From: Owenia fusiformis
Taxonomy: Eukaryota; Annelida; Polychaeta; Sabellida; Oweniidae
NCBI GenBank assembly: GCA_903813345.2
Contig: CAIIXF020000010.1
Location: 3,341,169 to 3,405,168 of the forward strand
DNA length: 64,000 nucleotides
Reading direction: 5' to 3'
The position numbers were made by a program, and so were the translations under genes. Shown here in pieces: positions 32,123 to 45,022 of this stretch (its first letter is position 1; each line of letters opens with the position of its first letter). The notes under the pieces were generated by a model. That model was given only the letters and a program-made list of their open reading frames with translations, had not been told where the DNA came from and searched no databases.

Positions 32123-33718
32123 TTCTTTAAGTAATATTACATGCTAAATGCAATACCTTTCTTTCCATGTTAAAAGCTAAGCAATGATCTCCATGTTAAA
32201 ATCTCAACTATTAATTGTAAGTACTAACTTGACTTAAGACTATCATCTGGTACTAAACTCAGTTATTGGTTATCGATATGTCGTATAAAACTGAAAGTGT
32301 TACTTCATGACATTTACAGTGAAAATATTATTTCAATTGATTTCATGCTCTAATGTAAGTCTAGTATTTTAATAGGTAGATGTTTAATCACAAATTACAG
32401 GATTATAAACCATACATAGTGATGATTAATTGAGTCGCTCTACAATAAATGACTATTTTTCAATTCTGGTAACACTTGTCTATTCAACACCTCTCAAATC
32501 CGAACACCTCTCAATGTAAACACTTTCTAAATCCCAGTTTTGAAATGTGAACACTTTGCGAATCTGAAAACTATTTTGGCCAGTCCCAAATGAACTTTGA
32601 ATTCGACAGGTTAAATGTGCGTATTGATTGTTGTATTTTCATGATCCACCAGTATACATGTACAATGGCTAGTTATCAGGAGATGGTATAGCTACATATA
32701 TAAACATCATACTGTGATAAGTAATCTAGATCTTGTTGCCCTGCCCAATATACCTATTTTTGAATCAGACTTGAACTTGCCATAAACCTCCAAATATTTT
32801 GCATTTAACACCATCCTGATTTATTAGTTTCTCTGCTTCAGTATTTACGTGAATCACGTGTTCATTAGTACCTTAGTCACTTTTCATATTTGAGGATTGA
32901 ATCGTTTATTTTGACATGAACTTATTGACATAAACCTCCCATGTTGATATTGGGCACTGTTATGATTTATCACTCCCAGTCTTTATCTAAATGACGCCTG
33001 TTCTCCATTAAATAGTGTATTTTATAACCTTTGGATCCTACAATGGTTGAACCATGATTCTGAAATCTCAAAATTCTCAATAATGTATACTATTGATTTC
33101 ATGAATTAATGACAGATCTTCACTAAAAATCAATATTATGAAGTAATTTTCCATGTTGTAATTAATGGTAAGTCAAATTATACTTTTAGACCAAAGGAAT
33201 ATATTATAAACAAATCTAGTTTAAGTGTAAAGAACATACAGAGTCAATTTGTTAAATACCTTTGAAGTATAGTTCTGGAATGATACCAACAATACAAATA
33301 AATGCAAAATATGCTACAAAATATTTCAATCAGTGTTACATGTTCGTTTCACGAACGTCTAGAAATATGAAGTGCTCTCGACAGAAACCTTTCTTGGCCA
33401 AGATTCTGCAGGACTTTGTAATTCTTTGTAATTCACAAATGGACAGATTTGATTTTACATATTAAACATATAGTTAAAGGCCATTGGTGGTGGGGGTAGG
33501 GCAGCTAAACTGCAAAACTGTCCAATTTATTCAGAGGAAAAGAAACAACTTCTCTCAGGGTAATGAATAATCTGATTGATTGTTCTACATTCTGCAATTA
33601 GTTATCATAATTTATGCATTATTAGCCTTCTCTGTATTGTAATGTTTACATAATGTCTGGACTTTGAACTTGATAACATGATTCATTTCAAACCCTGTTT
33701 AGTATTATAAGTTATTGG

Positions 33719-33848
33719 ATGATTTGAAGTGTAATACAGGATATATTCTGCTTGAGAAATTCTATGTCGGAATGAGACGAAGTCGAGTGCCAATACAGAA
33801 TATCGAGAGCAGAATATATCCTGTATTGCACTTGCACTTCAAATCATT
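33719..33848. repeat. Fold-back repeat
   Basis: The left arm ATGATTTGAAGTG...TACAGGATATATTCTGCT (33719-33752) is mirrored by the right arm AGCAGAATATATCCTGTA...CACTTCAAATCAT (33809-33848). The loop is about 55 nt. Confidence 0.85.
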
Positions 33849-34323
33849 CTATAACGTTTTTATCGTGTGATCCTCTGTATTGCTACTGAGATTGTCCCCT
33901 CCATACCAATATTTTCTGTATGGCATATTGACACTTTAAACACCCTTCATCCATAAGAACACACAAGTACATAACAATGAATGAAATGCCACGTAGTGTC
34001 CAGAAGTGTTTTCCTGCCAGGCAAGTGGTCTTATGATTTATCTTCCTCTGAACAAAAAGTATTTATTTTCTCAATATGAATTTAAAGTTTTGAAATTTGT
34101 TCCTTTCAGTTATTTTTATCGATCTGGAGTTATGTTTAATAGAAACCATTATCTAAGATAATAATCTCCAATTATTGATATTCTTCCGGTTGATAAACAA
34201 TTCCATTAGTGTGTATTACAACATATAAGCACCTTATAAGGTTTTGATAGCATAACTGACAAGTTTCATTAACTATTAAACCTTCCATTGGCTAAATAGA
34301 TAATAGAGAATCAGAGAAATGTA

Positions 34324-34505
34324 CAATAAAACCTGTATATCGGAACACCTCTCTTATTCGAACATCTCTGAATGTGAACACTTTTTAACTCCAAATTTGT
34401 TTTCTCATTGACTTACATGTTTATAAAACCTTGAAATGTGAACACCTGCTAATCTGAACACTTTTGGCTGGTCCAAGAGGTATTCAGATTAGACAGGTTT
34501 CACTG
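34324..34505. mobile_element. pogo/Tigger-like MITE
   Basis: The left end CAATAAAACCTGTATATCGGAACACCTC and right end GAGGTATTCAGATTAGACAGGTTTCACTG are inverted copies. TA flanks both sides (34322-34323 and 34506-34507). A second, decayed relative lies at about 32480-32615. Confidence 0.78.
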
Positions 34506-37500
34506 TATTCTAGGTCAACACATTCATTGAACTGCAGAAAATGAATGAGCCATTACAATGATAAATTGTTATTGTAAAATTGATTAAGTAATATAAAATA
34601 GGCACTTTGTTCCCTGATTGGAATTTAGATACATTTCCATAAATCTGTGAATGTACTTTGCTGGGGATGCAGACACTCTGCACATCTTTGTATTTTGCTA
34701 ACAAGCAAGAAAACTCAAAAGTCAATTTGTTAACAACATTGTGGGATATACAACCTGAACTTTCCTTTGGAGTACTCTCTCACAAGTGTTAGATAAAGAG
34801 AGACTCTGATAAATCAGAATTTCGTTAACATGCAGTAGCCTTTTGGAGTGATTACGGTTATTAACCCATACCCTCTTAACATTGTAAAAAGAGATAAGAT
34901 ATAGTGTACTTCAGTGTTAGTATTTATCTAAATTAGGAAAGTAAAGTTAGGATTTGTTATAGTCTGGTTCTTAGTGTTCATATTCAGATCATGTTTGCAA
35001 TCCCTTAAATTCGCATTTTGTGCTGAACATTATTTATAATAATTTGATTTGAATTAGATGTGAATGCGAGGCTAAACAAATGCTACATTTCATTCAGGTA
35101 TTAAAGTTCGTTCTTTTATAGCCAAGATATCAGGAATTTTGGATGCATTTCATCCAGGTATTACTTTAACAGTACATCCTTTTATAGCCAAGGTTTCAGG
35201 TATTTGGGCTAATGAATGTCTCTTGGGGTTAAATCTTTCAATTTTTAAACTTTACTTTTGATTCACTTTCCTTCATGTACTGTTGTAAAGAGATACATGT
35301 TACTTGTTTTCGAAATATATTTCAAGATAAAATTGCTATTATATAAACCTAGGACAATAAGGACATGCCATCTGCTTTGTATATATAATATTGTCATTCA
35401 TAATTACCAGTTATGCCCGTTGCTATAGTAACAAGTTGAAATTAATATCTCTGAATAGGTTACATATGAAGTGAAAATAGAATCAATAAAATTACATAAC
35501 ATGTATATGATGTATAATAGAATGGTTTATTGTCAGTTACAAAACCATTACACACTTGACATCATCCTCCTAAGCAGGTGTCTAGAATCCGTACCTCCTT
35601 CTTCCCCCCTGTTGTAACCTATTTGGAAGCGCCCGATTAAACTGAATCACGTGATCTAATTATGCGCAATGACTTATACATGATTTCTGTCGCAGTGTTG
35701 CGACAGCCAATCAGATTGCGAGTTCTTAATCTGGGAAATGCTAACTGCTCATCGCAGGGGGTAAAAAAGCAAAACATATTCTGGATTTTGAAGCCCTGTG
35801 ATTGGAGGATGACTGGACATTCATGCAGTGATTGTACAATTACCAGATCAGACAAGATTCTGATCATCAAAAACTAATGACAGTTCCATTATTTTAAACT
35901 TTTTGAATTATTTGAATTAAACTTATCTGTACTTATAATTGAGATATTAATTAGAATTATTACATTAAAAAAATCCTGCCTCCCAATACGAAATACAACT
36001 GCACATCAAATTCCCGACCCCCCTTTGTGTGGGGTCTTATACAAACTTTTGAATGGTGCATTATTGATATTGAATGAGATTGGGTCTACTTCAATTGAAT
36101 ATCATCTGACCTTGAATATAATTGATTAGTGATGCTTATTGTTTTACTAAGACAAGACCCTTTAAATATTTGCAATATTTTACTCTTATTACTATGAATC
36201 AGGAAATACCATAAGTGTTTGCTTAATTTAGTAACATGCTTTGATTTGAACATTCAGTCTGATTTCTGCAGAAATCAATAAGTGTAGTGCTGAATTGTTT
36301 TTGTTACGTACATATGTTTAGAAAGTTTTAACTGCGTATATTTGGAGTTAAACATAAATATCAACCAAATTATATGAAACTTGCATGTCAAAAACATTCA
36401 AAATAACATGTGTTTATAATATTTTAAAATCAAAACATTTAGTTTTTATCATAGTTTTCAATGTTACTCTGACATTTACTCTACTATAGCAGCTTAATAT
36501 GCAAAGCAGAAAATGAAATTATTAAAAATGTAGTTTAACGAAATCTTGATACATTTCTATAAATTACATCTTTTTATAATTCTCAAGTTATATCTATAAA
36601 GCCAAACAAAAATTCAAAATCATTTTTTGTTCATCTTTTTGGCCCTTTTCTTAATTAATAGAAACTTGCAAATGAAGTTGAAGAAATCTTAATACCCCTT
36701 AACAAATTCTTTGTTTTTAATTTACTAAAATATTATTGAACAAGACAGAAATATATTTGTAATCATTGTTTGCTGACCAGGAGCCCGTAGTTACTACGGA
36801 CGGTACAAAAATGGGCCCCAGTTTACTATTAACCAAAATTATTGTTTATGATAGATACATATAGATGCTGACTTATATTTATATGGTATATTTTCAGGCC
36901 CTAAAAACTATCTATAATAGAAGAAATATGCAAGCTTTAGTTCTACAAGAGTTGTGGTAAGTATCCTAGTTTTGATTATTCTGAAAACCTAAACCTGGTA
37001 TAGTTTTAAATAATTTTCTGTATTTCCCAGCCAATATATACATCATCCGCTGTATAATTGTATTTTGCAATTGCAATGGTTAGTCTTGCCACAAGTCTCT
37101 TGACCCTCATCTTTCCTTTATCACAGACTTGAAACAAGACTATTCATGCTTTAGAATTGATAATGTAAGTAAGTGTAGGAGCAATCATGAGCCAACAAAA
37201 TAGTTCTGAGTTCTTTGAAAGCAGACCTAAAAGATTGAATTATGCACCAGAAATACATGAGTAAATGAATGCTAATACATAATACACACGAATCTAACTG
37301 AAACTTGGGTACCAATGTTTTCCTTTTGCTGTAAAAATTTACCTCATACTGAGGTAGACTGTAGGTAGTTAGCAAGATAGTTAATTCAAAATCTTGTGGT
37401 CATATCCAAAATCTACCTGTTCAAAACTGTCAGCTAGGGGGAAAAGCTAACTGATGGTTACCAAAGCCTTTAAATTATACCAAGCACATCAATATGTTTC

Positions 37501-37522
37501 ACACTTAGGTTATGTTAAATGT

Positions 37523-37874
37523 TACCCTGCGTGCAGAGTCTAATTATAAACTACCCTCTGCCTAGTATAGACTATTTTTCAGTTTAGCAGCCCCCCCCCC
37601 AAAGATTGTTGCCTGTGACAGGCTGGATAATAAATCATTCTTAATCTGCGACACTGACCCTATCTCAACCAATCAGCTAAGTGGAAGGAACATTTTGCTT
37701 AATTTGTGCTCATTAGCTATGCGGTGATGTCAGAGGAAATGACCATATATAAAGTTGTCCGTATTTCGACAACGAACTCTGATTGGTTCGGTGAGATCAG
37801 AGATTTATTGTAAACTGAAAGAATGAAGACGAAGCTCTCTTTTAAGAAGTGAAGTCGAATGAATGCAAAGGGTA
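37523..37874. mobile_element. MITE with TACCCT/AGGGTA ends, copy 1
   Basis: Shares TACCCTGCGTGCAGAGTCTA at the left and GAAGACGAAGCTCTCTTTTA plus GAATGCAAAGGGTA at the right with the copy at 42156-42533. It contains GATGTCAGAGG and CCATATATAAAG. No clear target duplication remains here. Confidence 0.75.
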
Positions 37875-40229
37875 TGTTTTGTCTGAGTTCCAGCAAAGAA
37901 GGCTTCTGTAAATTGTTACATCGGATATTATGAAATATCAGCCTGGCAGTGGACCTTGTTCTGGTTATACATGTACTTATGTAACACATGTCTGTATATC
38001 AATTTATTATCAATAAACATGGTAAATGTGAATAAGTTCTTGTATACTGTACATAAAATGTGTAAATGCATGAAAATATTTTGTACCCATTTTAATAATA
38101 AGTCCCTTTAAAATAGACACAGACTAGACATCTAATTTTTTCTTGTAGTCTTGTATCAAGCCATTTTTCCCTTTTGTTTAATAAATAGATGAGTATGGGA
38201 AAGGACAAGAAATCCCAAGTAAGACTAATTCCATGTTCACATCTGGTTTACCAAACCCTCTCTTATCTAAGTTGGTGTGAGACCCTTATAAAAATAGGTC
38301 TCCCCTAGGGAAAGTAGGGACATCACTTTCGTCAATTTTAATTCAACATTTTCTTTTTTTTAATTTTAAGTCTGTGCTGTCAAATGTTGAAACTGATAGA
38401 AAGTATGGCCGTATCACATTGATAATTTGATGTCATCCAAGTAAAATTATGAGAATGGATGAAGTCAGATTCCTAAAATCATATTAAGCAATCAGAAACG
38501 TTTCCAATCATTATTCAGATAGGTTCAGATTAGTATGACAAGGGAATGCTTGATAGACATGTCTTTGAATGATGCAAATAGACAGCTATCAGTACAATGA
38601 GTAGAAGCTGGGGATGTATTGGGAATTGAGAACTATTTTATACGCTCAATTAGTTTGATGTTGTGCAAAATATATTGTCAGTCTTCATTTGTTGGATCTT
38701 ATAGCGCAATACAGAAGCTCAGGATTTCTTGATCTATAACAGGCTGTATACTGTATAGAGATAATGTGAAAGGGTGGGGTCTCGATGTAAAACTGTTCAG
38801 CTACCTATTTTTTGTTTGAGACAACTCTGAATCGGGAAAATATTTATCGTATATCTCTATAATATGCAGTGTAGAGAGAATGTAAAGGGGAAGGGGTATG
38901 GGGTTTTGATGTAAATCTAGAATAACATGTACCAACATCGTTCTTGCTATAAATTGGTTTATTTCATGAACGCCCAGGCTTTAAAGAATGCACAGCGGGA
39001 ATATGCTACATTTGATTTATCTTATCTTACATATTTTCAGGGAATAGATTCTCTTGTGTTTTCCAGTATGTTAAGTGTCTTCATCTTGCAACTCACAATT
39101 GGCGTTTACAGTCTCATGATCAATTATGATACATTCAACTCATATAACAGAATATATAATATTTCATTGAGTAAGTATAACAGCTCCATAGGCGCAAGAT
39201 GGGTGCATTTGGTATAAACACACCCCCCTCTGAAACTGCCAAGATAATTTTTTTGATGAGATTCCTGTGAAACTTCATTAAAAATACTCACATTGCACCA
39301 AATAATCGACCACATAATCACATGCAGGGCCACCTATTTTCTGGAAAAATACACTCCCTTTTCTTCCATATCTCACATACTATTTAAGGGTTAGTTGATG
39401 GGGTAGGTGAGGATTAATGCAAGGTAACGAAAACACATCTTCCTTGTAGATAATAATCACCAGAGCATGTCAACACCAATTTTTACAGCTACTCAACTAA
39501 AAACAAAATTCCGAAAACTGTCTTATCAAATTTAATACTTTTGTCTGCCCTATAATTCCTATAACTAAAAAAGAAAAACAGGGATTTTCAAACACACATC
39601 ATCTTCCAAAGTATCCATATCCTTGGCATATCCTTGAATGAGTTAAAGCCATATGATTTCCCTCTGAAATGCTCAAGAAATTCATATCCTTATATAATAT
39701 TGCTTTAAGGATGTCTCATCGATCAAGTTATTGAGGAACGGAAGTTAGAAATCTTTCATGTTGAGTATGTCAGAACAAACTTTCCAGGTGTTACTTTCAC
39801 ATGATTTACTTTAGTCTTTATGTAATATATAGTAACTTTGCCATTGCTAAAGTATAGTTAGATGTGATTAATTTTGTCTGTAGCCTTACATCCAGTGACA
39901 CCCCCCCTCTTTGTCATTTAGTGGCCTTCAGCAAGCTTATCCAGCTCTGAGGCATGAGAGTAGTAAAGATTTTTCTAAATCTTCAGATTAATATTTTATC
40001 CCCAATTAAACATTTATTATCCCTTGTATATAGTTTATACTAATCTGAAATTCAATAAAAAAGTTAATGAAACTGTGTAATTCTTTGGATTATTGAGTGT
40101 GTGTTGTGTCTTATTGTTTTAGCTTAGACTGTAATTAAATCTAGGATGTTTGGATTCTAGCAATATCTGTTTTGCTTTTATCGATATGAAGTTGTTGACA
40201 TAGTTTGTTTGAGTATCTGTAATGTCACA

Positions 40230-41187
40230 CCCAGTGATCGGAAGAAATGAATGAAGTGGGGGGTTGCTGATTTTCGCTAGAAAATTCAACAAATCTGGAA
40301 GATTTATTTTTTCAAGAGAAAGTTTACAATTGAATGGCTAAATAAATAAGCGCAGTACACGGGGAAATACGTTAGGTCTTCTAGGATTTTTTTGAACTGA
40401 TGGACTTCTAAGATAAAAGATCTATTAAAAAGGCGCAGTGTCACTAATGTGCAAATGTCAATGTTTTTGCTATAAATCAAGCAACAATTGTCTGCACGTT
40501 CTGTAATAAATATATAAGCGACGTTTTTATCATAAAATTTATGTCATTGCTGATTTTTTAAAATAAGTTCCCAAACGTTAAAAAAATAATCGAATACAAT
40601 GATTAAAATTGAATGGAGGGGGAGTGAACGGAGGGGAGGGAGTAATATGTCTTAAAGGTGGAAGAAATTTCCGCGAATTTGTGTATTTGAAAAATGAACT
40701 CAGTTACTCAGTAACAACTTGATGTTACAACTCTGAAAAGTGAAAAATAGGGACATTTGGAGTCATTGGAAATAAAGTCAAGTTGCATCTCTTATCATAT
40801 GTCTTATAGACACATTACTCCCCCTCCATTCACTCCTCCCTCCATTCAATTTTAATAATTTTCGAGTATTTTTATACAACGTATGGTAACGTGTTTTACA
40901 AAAAATGACAATAGTTTTATGATAATAACTTCACTTACAAGTATTTATTATACAGGTCGTGTAGCCCCTGTTGCTTGATTTACCATATGTAGTAAAAACA
41001 TTTGCATTTTTACGTTGGCTCTGAACTGAATCCTAGGAGACCTAACACATTTCCCCGTGCACTGCGCCTATTCATTAAGCCATTCAATTGTAAACTTTCT
41101 CTTGAAAAAAATAAATCCCCAAAATTTGTTGAATTTTCTAGGGAAAATCAGCTACTCCCCCTCCGTTCATTTTTTCCGATCACTGGG
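40230..41187. mobile_element. 958-bp fold-back element
   Basis: The ends CCCAGTGATCGGA and TCCGATCACTGGG match. Inversion continues inward for roughly 400 bp on each side: AGTTTACAATTGAATGGCT against AGCCATTCAATTGTAAACT, CACGGGGAAAT against ATTTCCCCGTG, and 'attaaaattgaatggagg' against its inverse. The arms run about 40230-40655 and 40804-41187 with a loop of about 150 nt. No coding frame of note. Confidence 0.88.
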
Positions 41188-42155
41188 CGTGAATATGGTA
41201 CTTGTTAGACAGGGTGAATGACATGACAGAAGTAAAGGTCATGGTCAGAGGTCAAAGAACAGAAATAATCCAGGTACAACTCCATTATAGATTATACAAC
41301 TCTCCACATCTGGTTGTTCAAGTAGTTAAAGGGGAGGGGGGGGGGGGCTGCAAAGAATTTTCTGAATTTTTCTTTATTCTTAGTTTTGTAGTTGTCCTTG
41401 TTTCTTAAAGTTAACAAATCAGCTTGGAAATTGTAGTGGGGTATGGCATTAGATTTGTATGATAAAAATACTCTATCTAACCCATCACTATCAAGAGGCC
41501 AGTTTTTCATACATTCCTAATACCTTATATAGGATTTGTTCCAGTGCCGTGTCACATTTGAATATTACGAACCAACATTGATCATTAAGAACAAATCCTT
41601 GCCTAAGAATAAAACAGAAAACTAGCCCCTGGAGTGTAATAGATAATATACATATAGGCTTATACGTAAATACTTAATTGACGGAACATTGGAGCACAAC
41701 GGATATTGAGTAATATATCGATATTCTTAGGAGAGCTTTGGAATGCAGTTCTTTCAAAAACCAATTATTTCATTGACGACAAAATATAATAATAAAAATG
41801 CTTGTAACAATACCCTCCATTAAGTTTTATACAATAATTTTCACATGAAATAGAATAGTTAATGATAAGTAATATTCTAGCACAGTCTATATCGTAAATA
41901 CATTTCATTTTTTGGTATTGCCTAGTTCTCTGTCTGTCAATCCATCCAAACATCAATGTCACAGTACAAACCAGTTGAATGCATATTTGTTTAGTAATGT
42001 AATTATTAAAGCATGTATCATCCAACCTTTCATCATCAATACAGTACTAGACAGTGTAACCTGAGTAAAAATAGTAAAATAAACAATATCTTGTATAGTT
42101 ATTGACTTATTGTTGAAAAAATGCTAGAAATTATATGAACATGCATGCAATTATT

Positions 42156-42533
42156 TACCCTGCGTGCAGAGTCTAGTTAAACTACACTCTGCCTAGTAGA
42201 GACCATATTACAGTTTAGTATCCCCGCCCCCACGACGGGTACCGGTGACAGTTTGGGTAATAAATCACTTCTGACCTACGCGCTGACCTTTCTTCCACTA
42301 ATCAGCGAGCTTGAAGAAACATACGCTAAATGCGTTCTAATTAAATATGCGCATGTCATTGGTCAATTCCGGGCTCAATGATGACGTCAGAAGGAATGGC
42401 CATATATAGAACGTCGGTCAAATTTGGCCGACGAACACTGATTGGCGCGGTCAGTTCACAGGTTTATTTTAGTTTGAAAGAGTGAAGACGAAGCTCTCTT
42501 TTAAGAAGTGAAGTCAAACGAATGCAAAGGGTA
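42156..42533. mobile_element. MITE with TACCCT/AGGGTA ends, copy 2, 9-bp target duplication
   Basis: Begins TACCCTGCGTGCAGAGTCTA, ends GAATGCAAAGGGTA. GCAATTATT stands on both sides (42147-42155 and 42534-42542). It is 378 bp long, about as GC-rich as any part of this region, and contains a CRE-like TGACGTCA next to CCATATATAG. The 9-bp duplication would fit a Mutator-like or Merlin-like transposase; the terminal repeat is too short to decide. Confidence 0.82.
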
Positions 42534-43371
42534 GCAATTATTGTCTCTAACTTGATTAATTTCTATATTTAACTTGATTAATTTCTATATTTATTTATAT
42601 CAAATGTGGCTTGATAGCATTGATTAATTGCCGAGTCGTGTCAACGAGTGATCAAGTAGGTTTGCGCATGTACCAGGATAATAATCTAGAAATAATATAA
42701 TTCATCACATTATCATGATTATTTGCTTAATATTTTCCTGAATATAAAACATAACTTTGAAAATAAATTATACATTATTAGTCTCTGAAGTAAATGAGTT
42801 AATTAATGCATTACCATAGCGATGAATTTACATAGAAACACATTTCTTTATTTCAATTCTGAGACACAAAGCCAAGTACTAACCATGTTGATGAAGCTCT
42901 CTTTTAAGGAAAATCAAACTATTAATTGGAAGGGAAATATGTTAAGTAAAAGTGTTTTCATGACTAGGGATACGGTAATTGAATAAGATCTGTTCAAAAG
43001 TATTTTAAGCTTTAAAATCAAATTGCATATACAATATATTGCAATACAATACAATACAATATGTAGTTGACAATTTTTAAATTGTGAAAATAACTTTGAA
43101 TTAATAATGTCGCCAAGTGGTGACATATTGTTATATAGTCTCAAACTTTCTTGTTGACAGTGTTTGGCATTCTCAGGAATTTGGACATTTGTATCTTGAA
43201 TCTAGGTTGCTAACAACATTTTACGCCATCTATCCTTCACTGTCTGGATCAAAGATAGAGGTAGATGACCGGCTGTTTGAATGCCTGTAACTTATTTTTT
43301 CTTATTTTTTTCTTTTGAAGTCATTTTCTAGCTGCAATAATTTTACATTGCTTGAAAGGAAGTTATGGTTG

Positions 43372-43700
43372 TTCATTAGCATTTTATTTTCAATTTAACC
43401 TGAATTTCCCTGTTCATTAGCATTTTATTTTCAATTTAACCTGAATTTTCCTCTTCATTAGCATATTATTTTCAATTTAACCTGAATTTCCCTGTTCATT
43501 AGCATTTTATTTTCAATTTAACCTGAATTTTCCTGTTCATTAGCATATTATTTTCAATTTAACCTGAATTTCCCTGTTCATTAGCATATTATTTTCAATT
43601 TAACCTGAATTTTCCTGTTCATTAGCATTTTATTTTCAATTTAACCTGAATTTTCCTGCTCATTAGCATTTTATTTTCAATTTAACCTGAATTTCCCTGT
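43372..43700 (+). repeat. 41-bp minisatellite, 8 copies
   Basis: The unit is TTCATTAGCATTTTATTTTC followed by AATTTAACCTGAATTTCCCTG. Copies alternate between 'cccctg'- and 'ttcctg'-type endings and between tttt and tatt in the middle, suggesting growth by a two-unit block. Confidence 0.92.
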
Positions 43701-44683
43701 TTCGAGAAGTTGATTTATATGAACCATGAACTTACTGGATGACAGTAGCCGTAAATCAGATATTTTACTTGAAATCAATACAATGTTTGAATAGTATGCA
43801 ATGCCATGAATCCGCTGCACACCATGCTTGTTAGAATCAATACATTTCAATATAGATAAAAACTGAGAGTGTATCGATATCTCCTTTACCCCTTTGTTCC
43901 TACCTTTTGTTGTGTAGAGACGTTAGTGTTGCAGCCCAAGGGGATTATAGAGTGCTTTATTGGCATTAGCTGGTTGACAATTGCTAAATGTCCGAGATTA
44001 CATTGATTCCTACTATTGGTATTCTGTGTTTTCACACTAGAGGAAATGCTGTTTTAGATTAGAAAGTTTGAGTGGCTGTTTGAGGACGAGACTTTAATAT
44101 AATTGGATAATAAATAGAAGTGGATTAATGTACTATAGACGCTAAAAGACACTAATAGACTTATTTTGTGTATGATGGAATCTATTCTAGGCTATTAAAA
44201 CAATTCTAAATCAACAATCATTTGAATGGGATGTTTTTAAATTATCTTCATTAAGGATGTCAAACTGGATTTCATCACATGTATTTCATGTTACAATCCA
44301 GTTTAGTGATTGGATTAATTAAAGGTACAGTTAATATTACTTTTTCACTTCAATTTTATCTATCTTTATCATTGTTGTCTCGTATACATTTCCAGACAAA
44401 TATTCATAGAGAATTCTCATGGAGGAGATAACTTGGTGTCCTAATGACAGATCAAATTTTTAATGAAAAAATTCTTAGAATTAAAAATGATGTTGTATTT
44501 GGCTTTTCATTGGCTTCGCTGTCTATTCTGGACTGGAATATTGGTTTTTCTTTTTTTAATCTGTTTTTGGAGAATGATAAGGTTGTCTGACAGTCAAGAA
44601 AGGGTGTCATCCTCTTAATTGTCAGATCATCATATAAAATATAATATTACGAGTACACCATTTTGCAATAGATATTCACAAAG

Positions 44684-45022
44684 GCAGTAAATCAGATCTA
44701 TAGGGGTAATAAAATTACATGCAGCATGTACAATTGACCTACCAATCTATTTCTTACAATCTCAAATGCAATATCTCCCAAAAGATTCACGATATCTTAT
44801 AAATTGGTGATGTTATTATGGATTTAAAGTGCAAATATTAGTGAAAAATATTTAAATTCTCCAAATAATAAGAATGGTTATTGTAAAAATCTAGTTTTCC
44901 TGAAATAAAATGTGCACTTTAGATTTTTTTTAGAAAATATACATGAAAAGGAATGCCATGAGCCAGAAATATTCTAAAATTGAAACAATTGTTTGTTGGC
45001 CTGCTCACTAGATCTGATTCTC
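44684..45022. mobile_element. Interspersed MITE-like repeat, copy B
   Basis: Second copy of the 31759-32122 element. Here the terminal inverted repeat is clean: AATCAGATCTA at the left, TAGATCTGATT at the right. Confidence 0.8.

Larger units (their letters stand above)
32123..37522. other. Intergenic, repeats only
   Basis: No gene supported. Besides the elements listed separately it holds a pogo-like fragment at about 32480-32615 (caacacctctcaaatccgaacacctctc), a fold-back at 33719-33848, a diverged tandem duplication of about 65 bp at 35080-35215 (tttcattcaggtatta...tttatagccaag), and a small hairpin TGTCGCA-GTGT-TGCGACA near 35690. Confidence 0.5.

Noticed and set aside
36898-36956. Possible 59-nt exon with good acceptor (TTTTCAG) and donor (GTAAGT)
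   Set aside because: Short, unrecognised, and no partner exon was found; splice-like motifs are common by chance in AT-rich DNA.
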